Position numbers and translations under genes: made by a program. Below are positions 18,138-25,328 of a stretch of DNA of 64,000 nt, one piece after another. Each line of letters opens with the position of its first letter. Within the stretch, counting starts at the first letter, position 1. Source of the DNA: Phycisphaerae bacterium (GTDB lineage: Bacteria; Planctomycetota; Phycisphaerae; Phycisphaerales; UBA1924); NCBI GenBank assembly GCA_016794925.1, contig JAEUIW010000003.1:124001-188000 (forward strand), in the 5' to 3' direction. The notes below the pieces were generated by a model. The model was given only the letters and a program-made list of their open reading frames with translations. It searched no databases and was not told the DNA's origin.

Positions 18138-18170
18138 CACTTGCGCATCGCGTGATGCGCAAGTGTTTGT
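18138..18170 (+). terminator. Intrinsic terminator of the prfA operon
   Basis: A perfect 12-bp stem (18138-18149 with 18154-18165) with loop GCGT is followed by TTTGT. It begins 15 bases after the flavoprotein stop. Confidence 0.85.
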
Positions 18171-18207
18171 CAGGCATGAACTTGCTGCGAAAAACCAGAA
18201 AGTTGAC

Positions 18208-18282
18208 GATCAAGTCCTTGATCGATGCCCAACGTGTGGCATGATTGTCGAGGCACCTGTTCCTTTGGAGGGAACGAGGTGC
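18208..18282 (+). promoter_or_regulatory. Palindrome, weak promoter and leader hairpin upstream of the secreted propeller gene
   Basis: A 7-bp palindrome GATCAAG-TC-CTTGATC (18208-18223) overlaps a possible -35 box (TTGATC 18218-18223), with ATGATT 17 bases further. A long hairpin follows at 18253-18282 (GCACCTGTTCC paired to GGAACgAGGTGC with one bulge), which would lie in the 5' leader. The palindrome could be an operator. Only the symmetry is seen; binding is inference. Confidence 0.4.
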
Positions 18283-18379
18283 AGCACGATCGGGTGAGAG
18301 AGAGATTACGCGTGTGGCCCGAGTGACGGGTCCGTTCCTCCGCGCGTGAATCTCGGACCGCTCCACCTGAGGATCGTCC

Positions 18380-19198
18380 ATGAAATCCAAGCGCATCGCA
18401 GTCGCCATCGGCGTGCTCGCCGCGTGCTCCGGTTCCGCGTTCGCACAGCTCATCGTGGGGAATGACCAGAGTGCGCCCGCAATCTGGGACGTGGATGTGA
18501 CCGGTTCGCGCGCGCCGAAGTCACTGCTCTCGGGCTCGGCCGCCGTGGTGTACGGCATGGCGTACGACCCTACTTCGGCCCAGTTGTACTGGAACAACGG
18601 GGCGGGGTTGTACCGCGCCCCTGCGGGTGAGTCGAAGCTGGGTCCGTCGTTGATCGGTTCGATCCGTGACGGGGCGAGAATGCTGAATATCACGGGGCTG
18701 GCGTTCCGTCCGTCGACGGGCCGGTTGTTGGGCTTCGAGAACGGTCCCAGCCCCAGGTTGTTCGACATCGATCCGGAGACCGCGGTCGGGCAGTTCGCGG
18801 CGTCATGTTCGGGTTTCGATTTCGGCGGCCTGGATTACGACGCGACCACCGACGCGTTCTACGGGCTGAGCGACCATTCGTCGTCGCGGGGCGTGTACCG
18901 AATCGATCCCGACACGTTCGCGGCCACCCGGCTGGCCGACTACCCGGGCACGGAGACGGACATCGATGGACTGGCGGCGGGCAACGGGCGGCTGTACCTG
19001 GTCAGCGACGGCTCGCGGGCCGACGGCGGCGACCCGATCTGGATCTTCGACCTCGCCAGCGGGACGTACGTGGACACAATTCCCAGCGCGTTCACGAGCG
19101 CGACTGGGGTGTACGCCGGGGCCGCGTTCGTTCCGGGGCCCGGCGCCTGGGCTCTGCTGACTATGGCGGGGATCGTGGCGGTCGCGCGCAAGCGGTGA
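18380..19198 (+). CDS. Secreted propeller-like protein with PEP-CTERM-like sorting tail
   Basis: A 272-residue exported protein. The signal peptide covers residues 1-22 (SGSAFA before QLIVG). The body has repeated strand patterns such as YGMAYDPTSAQLYWNN, LAFRPSTGRLLGF, LDYDATTDAFYGLS and LAAGNGRLYLVSD, consistent with a small beta-propeller. The last 23 residues contain VPGPGAWALLTMAGIVAVA and then RKR: a Pro-rich motif, one membrane helix and a basic tail, the architecture of PEP-CTERM signals, with PGP replacing PEP. Such tails are processed by exosortases; no exosortase gene lies in this window. A GAGGA site precedes the ATG. It appears to be its own transcription unit. Confidence 0.8.
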   Translation: MKSKRIAVAIGVLAACSGSAFAQLIVGNDQSAPAIWDVDVTGSRAPKSLLSGSAAVVYGMAYDPTSAQLYWNNGAGLYRAPAGESKLGPSLIGSIRDGARMLNITGLAFRPSTGRLLGFENGPSPRLFDIDPETAVGQFAASCSGFDFGGLDYDATTDAFYGLSDHSSSRGVYRIDPDTFAATRLADYPGTETDIDGLAAGNGRLYLVSDGSRADGGDPIWIFDLASGTYVDTIPSAFTSATGVYAGAAFVPGPGAWALLTMAGIVAVARKR

Positions 19199-19280
19199 GC
19201 GCGATTTCCCAAGTGAGCGTTCCGAGCCTCGCGTGCGGGTCGCGGTCGCGGACCCGCGTGCGGGGTGGTAGGGTACGCCC

Positions 19281-20792
19281 ATGCATGCCGACGCGCCGTC
19301 AATCGATCCCCTTGCGCCGCTGAACCAAGCGCGGGCGCCGCGGCCGGACGCCGCGGTCGCGCCGACGGAGGACGCGTCACGGATTGACGCGATCGACGTA
19401 GCCCGCGGCTTCGCGCTCCTGGGCATCTTCATGGTGAACATCCAGGTTTTCGCGCACCCGCTCGGTTCGATGTTCTCGGCGGGTGCGATGGAGGGATCGT
19501 CGGCGCTCGATCGCGTGGTTCATTTCCTGAAGCATGTGCTCTGCGAGGGGCGGTTCTATCCGTTCTTCTCGCTGTTGTTCGGCATGGGGCTGGTGCTGCA
19601 GACAGGCCGGCTGGCGGCGGCGCGGGGCGCGGCGTGGCCCGTGTACATCCGCCGCCTGCTGGTGCTCGCGGTGCTTGGGTTGTGCCACGGGTTCCTGCTG
19701 TGGTACGGGGACATCCTGTTCGTGTACAGCGTGGTGGGGCTCGTGCTGCTGCTGTGTTCTCGTGCGCGGCCCAAGGTGCTGCTGGGCGTCGGCCTTGGGT
19801 TGCTGGCGTGGGCGGTGCTGGTCGGCAGCGTGATGGGGCTGGCGGGTTTCCTTGCGGCGGGATCAAGGGAAGATGGCCGGGGCGCGAATCCCGCGCACGT
19901 GCACGGCGCGGACGTCGCGGGCGCCGCGCAGGCGCCGGGGGCGGACGTGCCGGCCCCGGTCTCGGAGGCCCCGGCGCATCCCCCGGGCTTCATCGACACC
20001 ACCCCCGCGACTCCCGATCGGGCGGAGTTTGCCCGCTGGGCGGAACGCGGTCCCGGCAACCGCCTGATCTACGGCCTGGCGACCGACCAGGTCCGGGACG
20101 GTCCTCAGGATCCGGCCTGGCGGGCCTTGGAAACGCAGGCTCTGCGTGACGGGCCGTACATGCAGGCCCTGCTCGTGCGCGCGCTGGACTATCTCGTCTG
20201 CTTGGCGTTCGCGGTGCTCAGCTACGGCTGGCACGTCGCGGCGATGTTCTTCATCGGCGCGGCCCTCATGAAGTGGCGTTTCTTCGACGCCGATCGCGCG
20301 CCGTGGCAGCGCCGGTTCGTGTGGCTGGGCTTCGGTGTGGGGTTGCCGGTCTCGATCGGGCTCGCGGCGCTGCACGGGGTGGCGTCCGATCGCGTGTCGA
20401 GCCTCGCGGCCGGCGTGCTGACGTACGTTCCCGGCACGCTGATGCCGCTGGGATACCTGGGTGCGGTCACGCTGATCGTGCGGGGCGGGATGTTGCGAGC
20501 GGTGACGCGCCCCGTGTCCTGCGCCGGGCGCATGGGGCTGACCAATTACCTGTCCGAGACGATCATCGCGACCGGTATTTTCTATCACTGGGGCCTCGGG
20601 AGGTTCGGCACGATGGGGCACGCCGCGCAGGCGGGCGTGGTGCTCGCGGTCTACGCGGCGCTGGTGGTGGTCAGCGTGCTGTGGCTGAGGGTCTTCCGTT
20701 TCGGCCCGATGGAGTGGCTGTGGCGGACGCTGACGTACCTGAGATGGCAGCCGATGGCCCGGGAGCGTGCGGCCGGCGGGCGGGGGCCGTGA
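19281..20792 (+). CDS. DUF418 family membrane protein
   Basis: A 503-residue integral membrane protein. Residues 33-52 carry the family opening SRIDAIDVARGFALLGIFMVNI. About nine to ten hydrophobic helices follow, and the C-terminal DUF418 domain includes the motif GRMGLTNYLSETIIATGIFY. The function of DUF418 proteins is not established; transport or acyl transfer has been suggested for relatives. The central loop (about 195-275) is a long Ala/Pro-rich linker. TAGGGT (19269-19274) ends 6 bases before the ATG and there is no ribosome site, pointing to a leaderless mRNA. The stop overlaps the next start by one base, so it is co-translated with the aromatic-pathway enzyme, without an obvious functional link. 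Confidence 0.9.
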   Translation: MHADAPSIDPLAPLNQARAPRPDAAVAPTEDASRIDAIDVARGFALLGIFMVNIQVFAHPLGSMFSAGAMEGSSALDRVVHFLKHVLCEGRFYPFFSLLFGMGLVLQTGRLAAARGAAWPVYIRRLLVLAVLGLCHGFLLWYGDILFVYSVVGLVLLLCSRARPKVLLGVGLGLLAWAVLVGSVMGLAGFLAAGSREDGRGANPAHVHGADVAGAAQAPGADVPAPVSEAPAHPPGFIDTTPATPDRAEFARWAERGPGNRLIYGLATDQVRDGPQDPAWRALETQALRDGPYMQALLVRALDYLVCLAFAVLSYGWHVAAMFFIGAALMKWRFFDADRAPWQRRFVWLGFGVGLPVSIGLAALHGVASDRVSSLAAGVLTYVPGTLMPLGYLGAVTLIVRGGMLRAVTRPVSCAGRMGLTNYLSETIIATGIFYHWGLGRFGTMGHAAQAGVVLAVYAALVVVSVLWLRVFRFGPMEWLWRTLTYLRWQPMARERAAGGRGP

Positions 20793-22483
20793 TGCTCGGT
20801 CGCGCCGGCGCGCGGACACGGATCTGCGTCCCCATCATGGTGCGCGACGAGGCCTCCGCGCTCGACGCCGCGGCACGGGCCCGAGCGTCGGGCGCCGATC
20901 TCGTTGAGTTGCGGATCGACGAGTACTTCTCGGGATCCGGTGAAGCGGCCGAGAACGCGCGGGTGGCCGGGCTTGTCTCCGCCTGCCCGCTGTCGTGCAT
21001 CCTCACGTGCCGGCCGACGTGGGAGGGGGGGGGCTACGACGGACCCGAGGACGCGCGGGTGTCGATGTTCGAGCGGGTGTGCGCGGCGTCCGAGCCCGGG
21101 GAGCACCCGCCGAGCTATCTGGACGTTGAATGGGTCGCGTACGCGAGCTCGGCGAACCTGCGGCGGAAGATCAACCTTGCGGTGCGCGTCCCGGGTCGGG
21201 TGCGCGACCCCGGCACGTCCTTGCTCCTTTCGACGCACGACCACTCGGGGCGTCCGCCCGATCTGGCGCGCCGCGTCGCCGCGATGCAGTGCGAGCCGGG
21301 CGCCGCGGCGGTCAAGGTCGCGTTCCGCGCGCGCTCGTTGCGCGACAACATCGAACTCTTCGACCTGATCGCCGATGCGTCGAAACCGATGATCGCTCTG
21401 GGGATGGGCGCGTACGGGATGATGTCCCGCGTGCTCGCGCCAAAGTTCGGCGGGCTGCTGACGTTCGCGTCGCTCGAGGAGGGCGCCGCGACGGCACCCG
21501 GGCAGCCGACGCTCGATGAACTGATCGAGCGGTACCGGTTCCGGTCGATCGGGGCGTGCACGAAGGTGTTCGGCGTGATCGGCTGGCCGGTCGAGCATTC
21601 GAAGTCCCCCCTGGTCCACAACGCCGGGTTCGGGGCGATCGGCTTCGACGGCGTCTACGTGCCGTTGCCCGTCGAGGGGAGCTACGAGAGCTTCAAGGCC
21701 ACGGTCCTGGAGTTGATGCACCACCCGCGCCTGGATTTTTCGGGCGCGTCGGTCACCATTCCGCACAAGACCCACCTGGCGCGGTTGGCGCGCGAGGAGG
21801 GTTGGTCGCTCGACGACGACGCCGATGCGACCGGATCCGCGAACACCCTCGTGGTGGATCGTCTCGGTCCCGATGCGCCGATCGTGCGCGTGGCGAGCAC
21901 GGATGGTCCCGCGCTGGTGGGACCCTTAAGGGAGCTGCTGGGGCCCCTGGACGGCGGGAGCGGGGGAACAGAGGGAGGGGGAGGTCGTCGCGTCGCCGTG
22001 ATCGGCGCCGGGGGCGTGGGGAGGGCCGCCGCATGGGCGCTCGCGCGGGCGGGCGCGACGGTCGAGCTGTACAACCGGACGCCCGAGCGGGCGGAGCGAG
22101 CGGCCGGGGAGCTGGGCGCGGCGTTGCCGTCGGGGTCTGGGACGATCGCGCCCGCCGCGCTGGACGCTTTGCCCGAGTCGGGCTGCCACGCGATCGTCAA
22201 CTGCTCGAGCGTGGGGATGCGCGGCGGCGAGGCCCCGGACGGCACGGCCGCGCCGCTGGATCGGATGGGGCGGTGCGCGCCGGACCTCGTGGTGATGGAC
22301 ACGGTGTATAACCCGGCGGTGACGCCGCTGCTGGCCGCGGCACGGGGGCGGGGATTGCGGACGATCGACGGGGTCACGATGTTCGTCCGGCAGGCGGAGG
22401 AGCAGTTCGCCCGCTGGACCGGGGTGCGGCCTCCGACCGATCTCTTCGAGGGTGCGGTTCGCGGCCGCGTGCCGGGGCGGTGA
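20792..22483 (+). CDS. aroDE: Bifunctional 3-dehydroquinate dehydratase / shikimate dehydrogenase
   Basis: A 563-residue fusion that does steps 3 and 4 of the shikimate pathway, turning 3-dehydroquinate into shikimate with NADPH. Residues 1-250 are a type I dehydratase: E39 (LVELRID), E113 (DVEW), H149 (STHD), the Schiff-base lysine K175 (AAVKVA) and Q238 (PGQPT) are all in place. Residues 255-563 are shikimate dehydrogenase: SKSP 270-273, catalytic K326 in VTIPHKTH, D371 in STDG, and the NADP loop GAGGVG 405-410. A Gly-rich stretch (388-398) lies between the substrate and cofactor lobes. The ATG overlaps the DUF418 stop (TGATG); a GTG one codon earlier is possible. The same domain order occurs in plants and chlamydiae. 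Confidence 0.95.
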   Translation: MLGRAGARTRICVPIMVRDEASALDAAARARASGADLVELRIDEYFSGSGEAAENARVAGLVSACPLSCILTCRPTWEGGGYDGPEDARVSMFERVCAASEPGEHPPSYLDVEWVAYASSANLRRKINLAVRVPGRVRDPGTSLLLSTHDHSGRPPDLARRVAAMQCEPGAAAVKVAFRARSLRDNIELFDLIADASKPMIALGMGAYGMMSRVLAPKFGGLLTFASLEEGAATAPGQPTLDELIERYRFRSIGACTKVFGVIGWPVEHSKSPLVHNAGFGAIGFDGVYVPLPVEGSYESFKATVLELMHHPRLDFSGASVTIPHKTHLARLAREEGWSLDDDADATGSANTLVVDRLGPDAPIVRVASTDGPALVGPLRELLGPLDGGSGGTEGGGGRRVAVIGAGGVGRAAAWALARAGATVELYNRTPERAERAAGELGAALPSGSGTIAPAALDALPESGCHAIVNCSSVGMRGGEAPDGTAAPLDRMGRCAPDLVVMDTVYNPAVTPLLAAARGRGLRTIDGVTMFVRQAEEQFARWTGVRPPTDLFEGAVRGRVPGR

Positions 22484-22498
22484 CGTGGAGGGCGGTCG

Positions 22499-22875
22499 TT
22501 GAGGTGGCCTTCGTTCATCAACCAGCGGGTGCGGTTCCCGGATCACCACGCGTGGTTCGTGCTCTTCTCGTCGCTGGACATCATCCTGACGCACAGCATC
22601 CTGTTTCATTTCGCCGATTTCGGCGGGCGTGAGGTGAACACCATCGCGGACTGGGTGATCCGCCGCTTTGACATCTGGGGTGCGATCGGGTTGAATTCAT
22701 CTGCGTGAGCATCGCGATCCTGGCGTGCGAGATGGTCGGGTCGCGGCGGGAGGAGACGGGGCGACGGCTGGCGTGGGTGGTGGCCGCGCTCTCGGCGCTC
22801 CCGCCCGCGTGGGCGCTGATCCAGCTCGCGTTCTTCGCGATCACGCACGCGCGCGGCGTTCCCACGGTGCCGTGA
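22499..22875 (+). pseudogene. Frameshifted DUF5658-like small membrane protein
   Basis: Two frames together make one plausible protein of about 125 residues. Frame one runs from 22499 to the TGA at 22706-22708 and contains HAWFVLFSSLDIILTHSILF and FGGREVNTIADWVIRRFDIWGAIG. Its last residues (LNSSA) lose the pattern. Shifting by one base near 22691-22698 continues as LKFICVSIAILACEMVG, a membrane helix, then ALSALPPAWALIQLAFFAITH to the TGA at 22873-22875. The joined protein matches the DUF5658 pattern: Asp-Thr-rich helix, small loop with Glu-x-Asn, then two helices. Either a single-base deletion inactivated the gene or there is a sequencing error at TTGAATTC. Confidence 0.6.
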
Positions 22876-22884
22876 GCCCGGCGA

Positions 22885-23424
22885 TCAGCCCGTGAACGCG
22901 ACCCCGCTGGTCCGCAGCAGTGTCTTGAACGACTCGCCGAACACGAAATTGTGCGCGGGGAAGGCCTCGCCGGGGAGCCCCGCCCCGCCCATATTGTGGT
23001 CGAGGTGGCTGAACATGAGCTCGACGGAACCGGCGGGCGTGAAGCCCTCCGATGGGCGCCCGTGGTCGAGGATCTCGATGACGCCCAGCGTCGAGGCCCC
23101 GGCTTCGTCGATGCGGGCGATCGTGGCCGTGTAGCGGAGCGTGACGCCGGGGGTCGCGTCACGGGTCAACTCCGCCCGCGAGACCTTGGCGAGAATGACC
23201 TTGTGCCGGAAGCCCTCGGCGTGTCCGACCAGGATGCCGGCGCTCTGGGCCATGCCCTCGAGGATCAGGCTGCCGGGCATGACCGGGCACGCGGGGCGGC
23301 CGCGTTCCGTCTCGGCCGGGAAATGATCGTGCAGATGGTCCTCGGCCAAGGAGACGTTCTTGACCGCCACCAGGCGCCGGCGTGGCGTCAGCTCGACGAC
23401 GCGATCGATCCACATCCAGCGCAT
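22885..23424 (-). CDS. FabZ-like hotdog-fold dehydratase, first copy
   Basis: A 179-residue hotdog protein like the beta-hydroxyacyl-ACP dehydratase FabZ. The His of DHFPAE and the Glu of LILEGMAQSAG lie in the expected catalytic positions, but the segment between them (RGRPACPVMPG) has an insertion compared with FabZ. The C-terminal 30 residues (PAHNFVFGESFKTLLRTSG) are an extension. The start MRWMWIDR at 23424 is typical of this group. It follows the acyl carrier protein gene by 28 bases on the same strand, so it probably acts on an ACP-bound chain. No ketosynthase is nearby, so its pathway (fatty acid or a special lipid) is open. Confidence 0.85.
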   Translation of the reverse strand: MRWMWIDRVVELTPRRRLVAVKNVSLAEDHLHDHFPAETERGRPACPVMPGSLILEGMAQSAGILVGHAEGFRHKVILAKVSRAELTRDATPGVTLRYTATIARIDEAGASTLGVIEILDHGRPSEGFTPAGSVELMFSHLDHNMGGAGLPGEAFPAHNFVFGESFKTLLRTSGVAFTG

Positions 23425-23452
23425 CAGGCTGCTCCGGGACGGGCCCGCGCGG

Positions 23453-23836
23453 TCACTTCTTGAGCTTGCCCTCGACGAACCGCACCAGCGCATCGACGGT
23501 GAAGAGCGCGCCGAGCTTGCCCACCTCGGGGTTGGCGGAAAAGTTCGTGAGGTCGATGTGGGGGAGGCGGCTCTTGAGCGTGGCCAGGCCGTCTGCCGTC
23601 ACCTTGCCGTCCTTGATGTACTTGGGGTCCTGCATGACGTTCTCGGGGAAGAGCTCGCCCTGCTGGATCTTGAAGCCGAAGGCCTGCTCGAGCTTGAAGA
23701 CGATGTCAAGGAAGTCGATCGACTCGGCCCCGAGGTCCTTGACCAGCGACGCGCCGCCCGTCACCTCGTCCTCGTCCACCGCGAGCGCATCGACCAGCAC
23801 GTTCCGAACCTTGCCGAAGATCTCATCGCGTGTCAT
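23453..23836 (-). CDS. Acyl carrier protein, long form
   Basis: A 127-residue carrier protein. The phosphopantetheine site is the Ser of DLGAESIDFLDIVFKLE (about 37-53). Canonical ACPs have about 78 residues. This one has an insertion after helix II (ELFPENVMQDPKYIKDGKVT) and a C-terminal extension (NPEVGKLGALFTVDALVRFVEGKLKK). The start MTRDEIF at 23836 is preceded by AGGAAG. It lies between two FabZ-like genes on the same strand, which argues for a dedicated acyl-modifying set. It is unlikely to be the general fatty-acid ACP because of its length and neighbours. Confidence 0.88.
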   Translation of the reverse strand: MTRDEIFGKVRNVLVDALAVDEDEVTGGASLVKDLGAESIDFLDIVFKLEQAFGFKIQQGELFPENVMQDPKYIKDGKVTADGLATLKSRLPHIDLTNFSANPEVGKLGALFTVDALVRFVEGKLKK

Positions 23837-23970
23837 GGCCGCTTCCTTGACCCGGTCCCGATTCAATCCGAGTCGCGGGGTCGCAGCCTCCCCCGAGGCT
23901 CGCCCCGCGAAATTCGCGTCCGACCGAGACCCGGATGGTACGCCGACGCCGCGACTGGATCAGGTGGGCA

Positions 23971-24366
23971 TCAGGGTCGCATCGGTCGAAGGGAGAAGCG
24001 GCCCGCGACCGCGGTCGCGCCCTCGACGGTCGCCTCGCCCTTGAACTCGAATGTTGCCTCGGGTCCTGCGTCGGCCGGTCGTTTGACCAGCGCGACCTCG
24101 ACCCGGAGGGTCTCCCCCGGCCGCACGAACCTGCCGTACTTCAGGGCCCGGACTGAGCCCAGCACGAGCGGGCCGGCAGGGCGAGCTTCGTCTTCGAGCA
24201 GGCGGCGAGCGGCCTGCACCATCGACTCGATCATGAGCACGCCGGGAAGCACCGGGAAAGAGGGGAAATGGTCCTGCAGGTACTCCTCCGCGTTCGTGAC
24301 CATCTTGACGGTCACGATGCGGTCGGGGGACCTTTCCAGCACGCGGTCGACCAACTCGAAACGCAT
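23971..24366 (-). CDS. FabZ-like hotdog-fold dehydratase, second copy
   Basis: A 131-residue hotdog protein. The motif HFPSFPVLPGVLMIESMVQAA (about 33-53) carries the catalytic His and Glu of FabZ. It is close to family length and is the more canonical of the two dehydratase-like proteins here. It starts at the ATG at 24366, with TACTCT (minus strand, 24372-24377) ending 5 bases upstream and no ribosome site, so the transcript is probably leaderless. About 134 bases separate it from the acyl carrier protein gene on the same strand. It probably opens the hotdog-ACP-hotdog unit; recO is divergent. Confidence 0.88.
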   Translation of the reverse strand: MRFELVDRVLERSPDRIVTVKMVTNAEEYLQDHFPSFPVLPGVLMIESMVQAARRLLEDEARPAGPLVLGSVRALKYGRFVRPGETLRVEVALVKRPADAGPEATFEFKGEATVEGATAVAGRFSLRPMRP

Positions 24367-24371
24367 GCCGG

Positions 24372-24437
24372 AGAGTAGGCGTGGCCGCGTCGAACCCGAA
24401 CGACGCAGGATGCGTGGTGCCAGGCGGGGGTTAGGAT
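24372..24437. promoter_or_regulatory. Divergent leaderless-type promoters: hotdog unit and recO
   Basis: TACTCT on the minus strand (24372-24377) is 5 bases from the ATG at 24366. TAGGAT on the plus strand (24432-24437) is 5 bases from the GTG at 24443. TAGGAT also contains AGGA, so for recO a weak ribosome site cannot be excluded. Confidence 0.55.
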
Positions 24438-24442
24438 CCGGC

Positions 24443-25237
24443 GTGGCTCAGACCTCGGATCAAGCCGTGTGCCTGCGCGTCTGGGATTGGTCGGAGACCA
24501 GCCAGACGGTGTCGCTGTTCGGTCGTTCAGCGGGCGTCGTCCGAGCCTTGGCGAAAGGATCGAAACGCCCCGCCGCGCCGTTCTCCGGAGGGATCGAGCC
24601 CCTGCAGCGGGCGGACGTGGGGCTGATCGTCAAGCCCTCCACCGACCTGGCCACGTTGACCCGCTGGGACCTGGCGGAGGTATTCCCCGCGTTGCGTCGG
24701 AACCTGCGGGCACTTCACGCCGGGCTGTGCGCGGCGGAGTTGGTCATCGAGACGTGCGCGCAGCGCGACGCGGACGCGGCGATCTTTGACGGCCTGCTGG
24801 AGCTCCTGCGAACCCTGAAGGAAGAACCGAAGACTCCGGCTGCGTTGGTCGCCTTTCAATGGCTCGTGCTGGTTCGGACGGGATATGCGCCGAATCTGCG
24901 CGAGCCGCCCGATTCAGTTTCCGGTGCGGTGGGGGGGGGCAAGGTTCCCGCGCTGTTCGCGCCCATGCGGGGTGGTTTGGTCGAAGCGGAGCAGGTGGAG
25001 TCAACCGAGGTCGTGTGGAGGGTCCGGTTGGAGACAGTCTCGGCGTTGCGTCGGCTGGAAGCGGGTGAGCAGTTGGAAGGGTGCGAATCGGAGTCCATCC
25101 GCCGAGCGGGTTTGTTGCTGGGCGCGTATCAATCGAGCATTATCGGACATGAATTGCGGACGATTGGATTGGTCTTCGGCGGCGCACATCCCCCCGAACA
25201 GGCGGATCGATCGACACGCTCGGAGCAATCAGCGTGA
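24443..25237 (+). CDS. recO: DNA repair protein RecO
   Basis: A 264-residue protein of the RecFOR pathway, which loads RecA onto SSB-coated single-stranded DNA. The N-terminal OB-fold is visible in AVCLRVWDWSETSQTVSLFGRSAGVVRALAKGSKRP. The helical C-terminal part contains GLCAAELVIETCAQRDADAAIFDGLLELL and ends near residue 264. The CxxC zinc-finger cysteines of some RecO proteins are missing, as in other planctomycetes and proteobacteria. The start is GTG at 24443; the open frame above it is not RecO-like. TAGGAT ends 5 bases before it. Confidence 0.9.
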   Translation: MAQTSDQAVCLRVWDWSETSQTVSLFGRSAGVVRALAKGSKRPAAPFSGGIEPLQRADVGLIVKPSTDLATLTRWDLAEVFPALRRNLRALHAGLCAAELVIETCAQRDADAAIFDGLLELLRTLKEEPKTPAALVAFQWLVLVRTGYAPNLREPPDSVSGAVGGGKVPALFAPMRGGLVEAEQVESTEVVWRVRLETVSALRRLEAGEQLEGCESESIRRAGLLLGAYQSSIIGHELRTIGLVFGGAHPPEQADRSTRSEQSA

Positions 25238-25328
25238 AGTGAAAGGCGGGTTGGGTCGATGAGACGCGGGGCGGCGGTCCGTGCCCATGGACGGGAACGG
25301 GAGCCGCGCACCAACGCGCCGAGATGAC

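Noticed and set aside
19235-19257. GC-rich hairpin (GCGGGTC / GACCCGC) after the PEP-CTERM-like gene
   Set aside because: No T-run follows, so it is not a convincing intrinsic terminator; it could be chance in GC-rich DNA.
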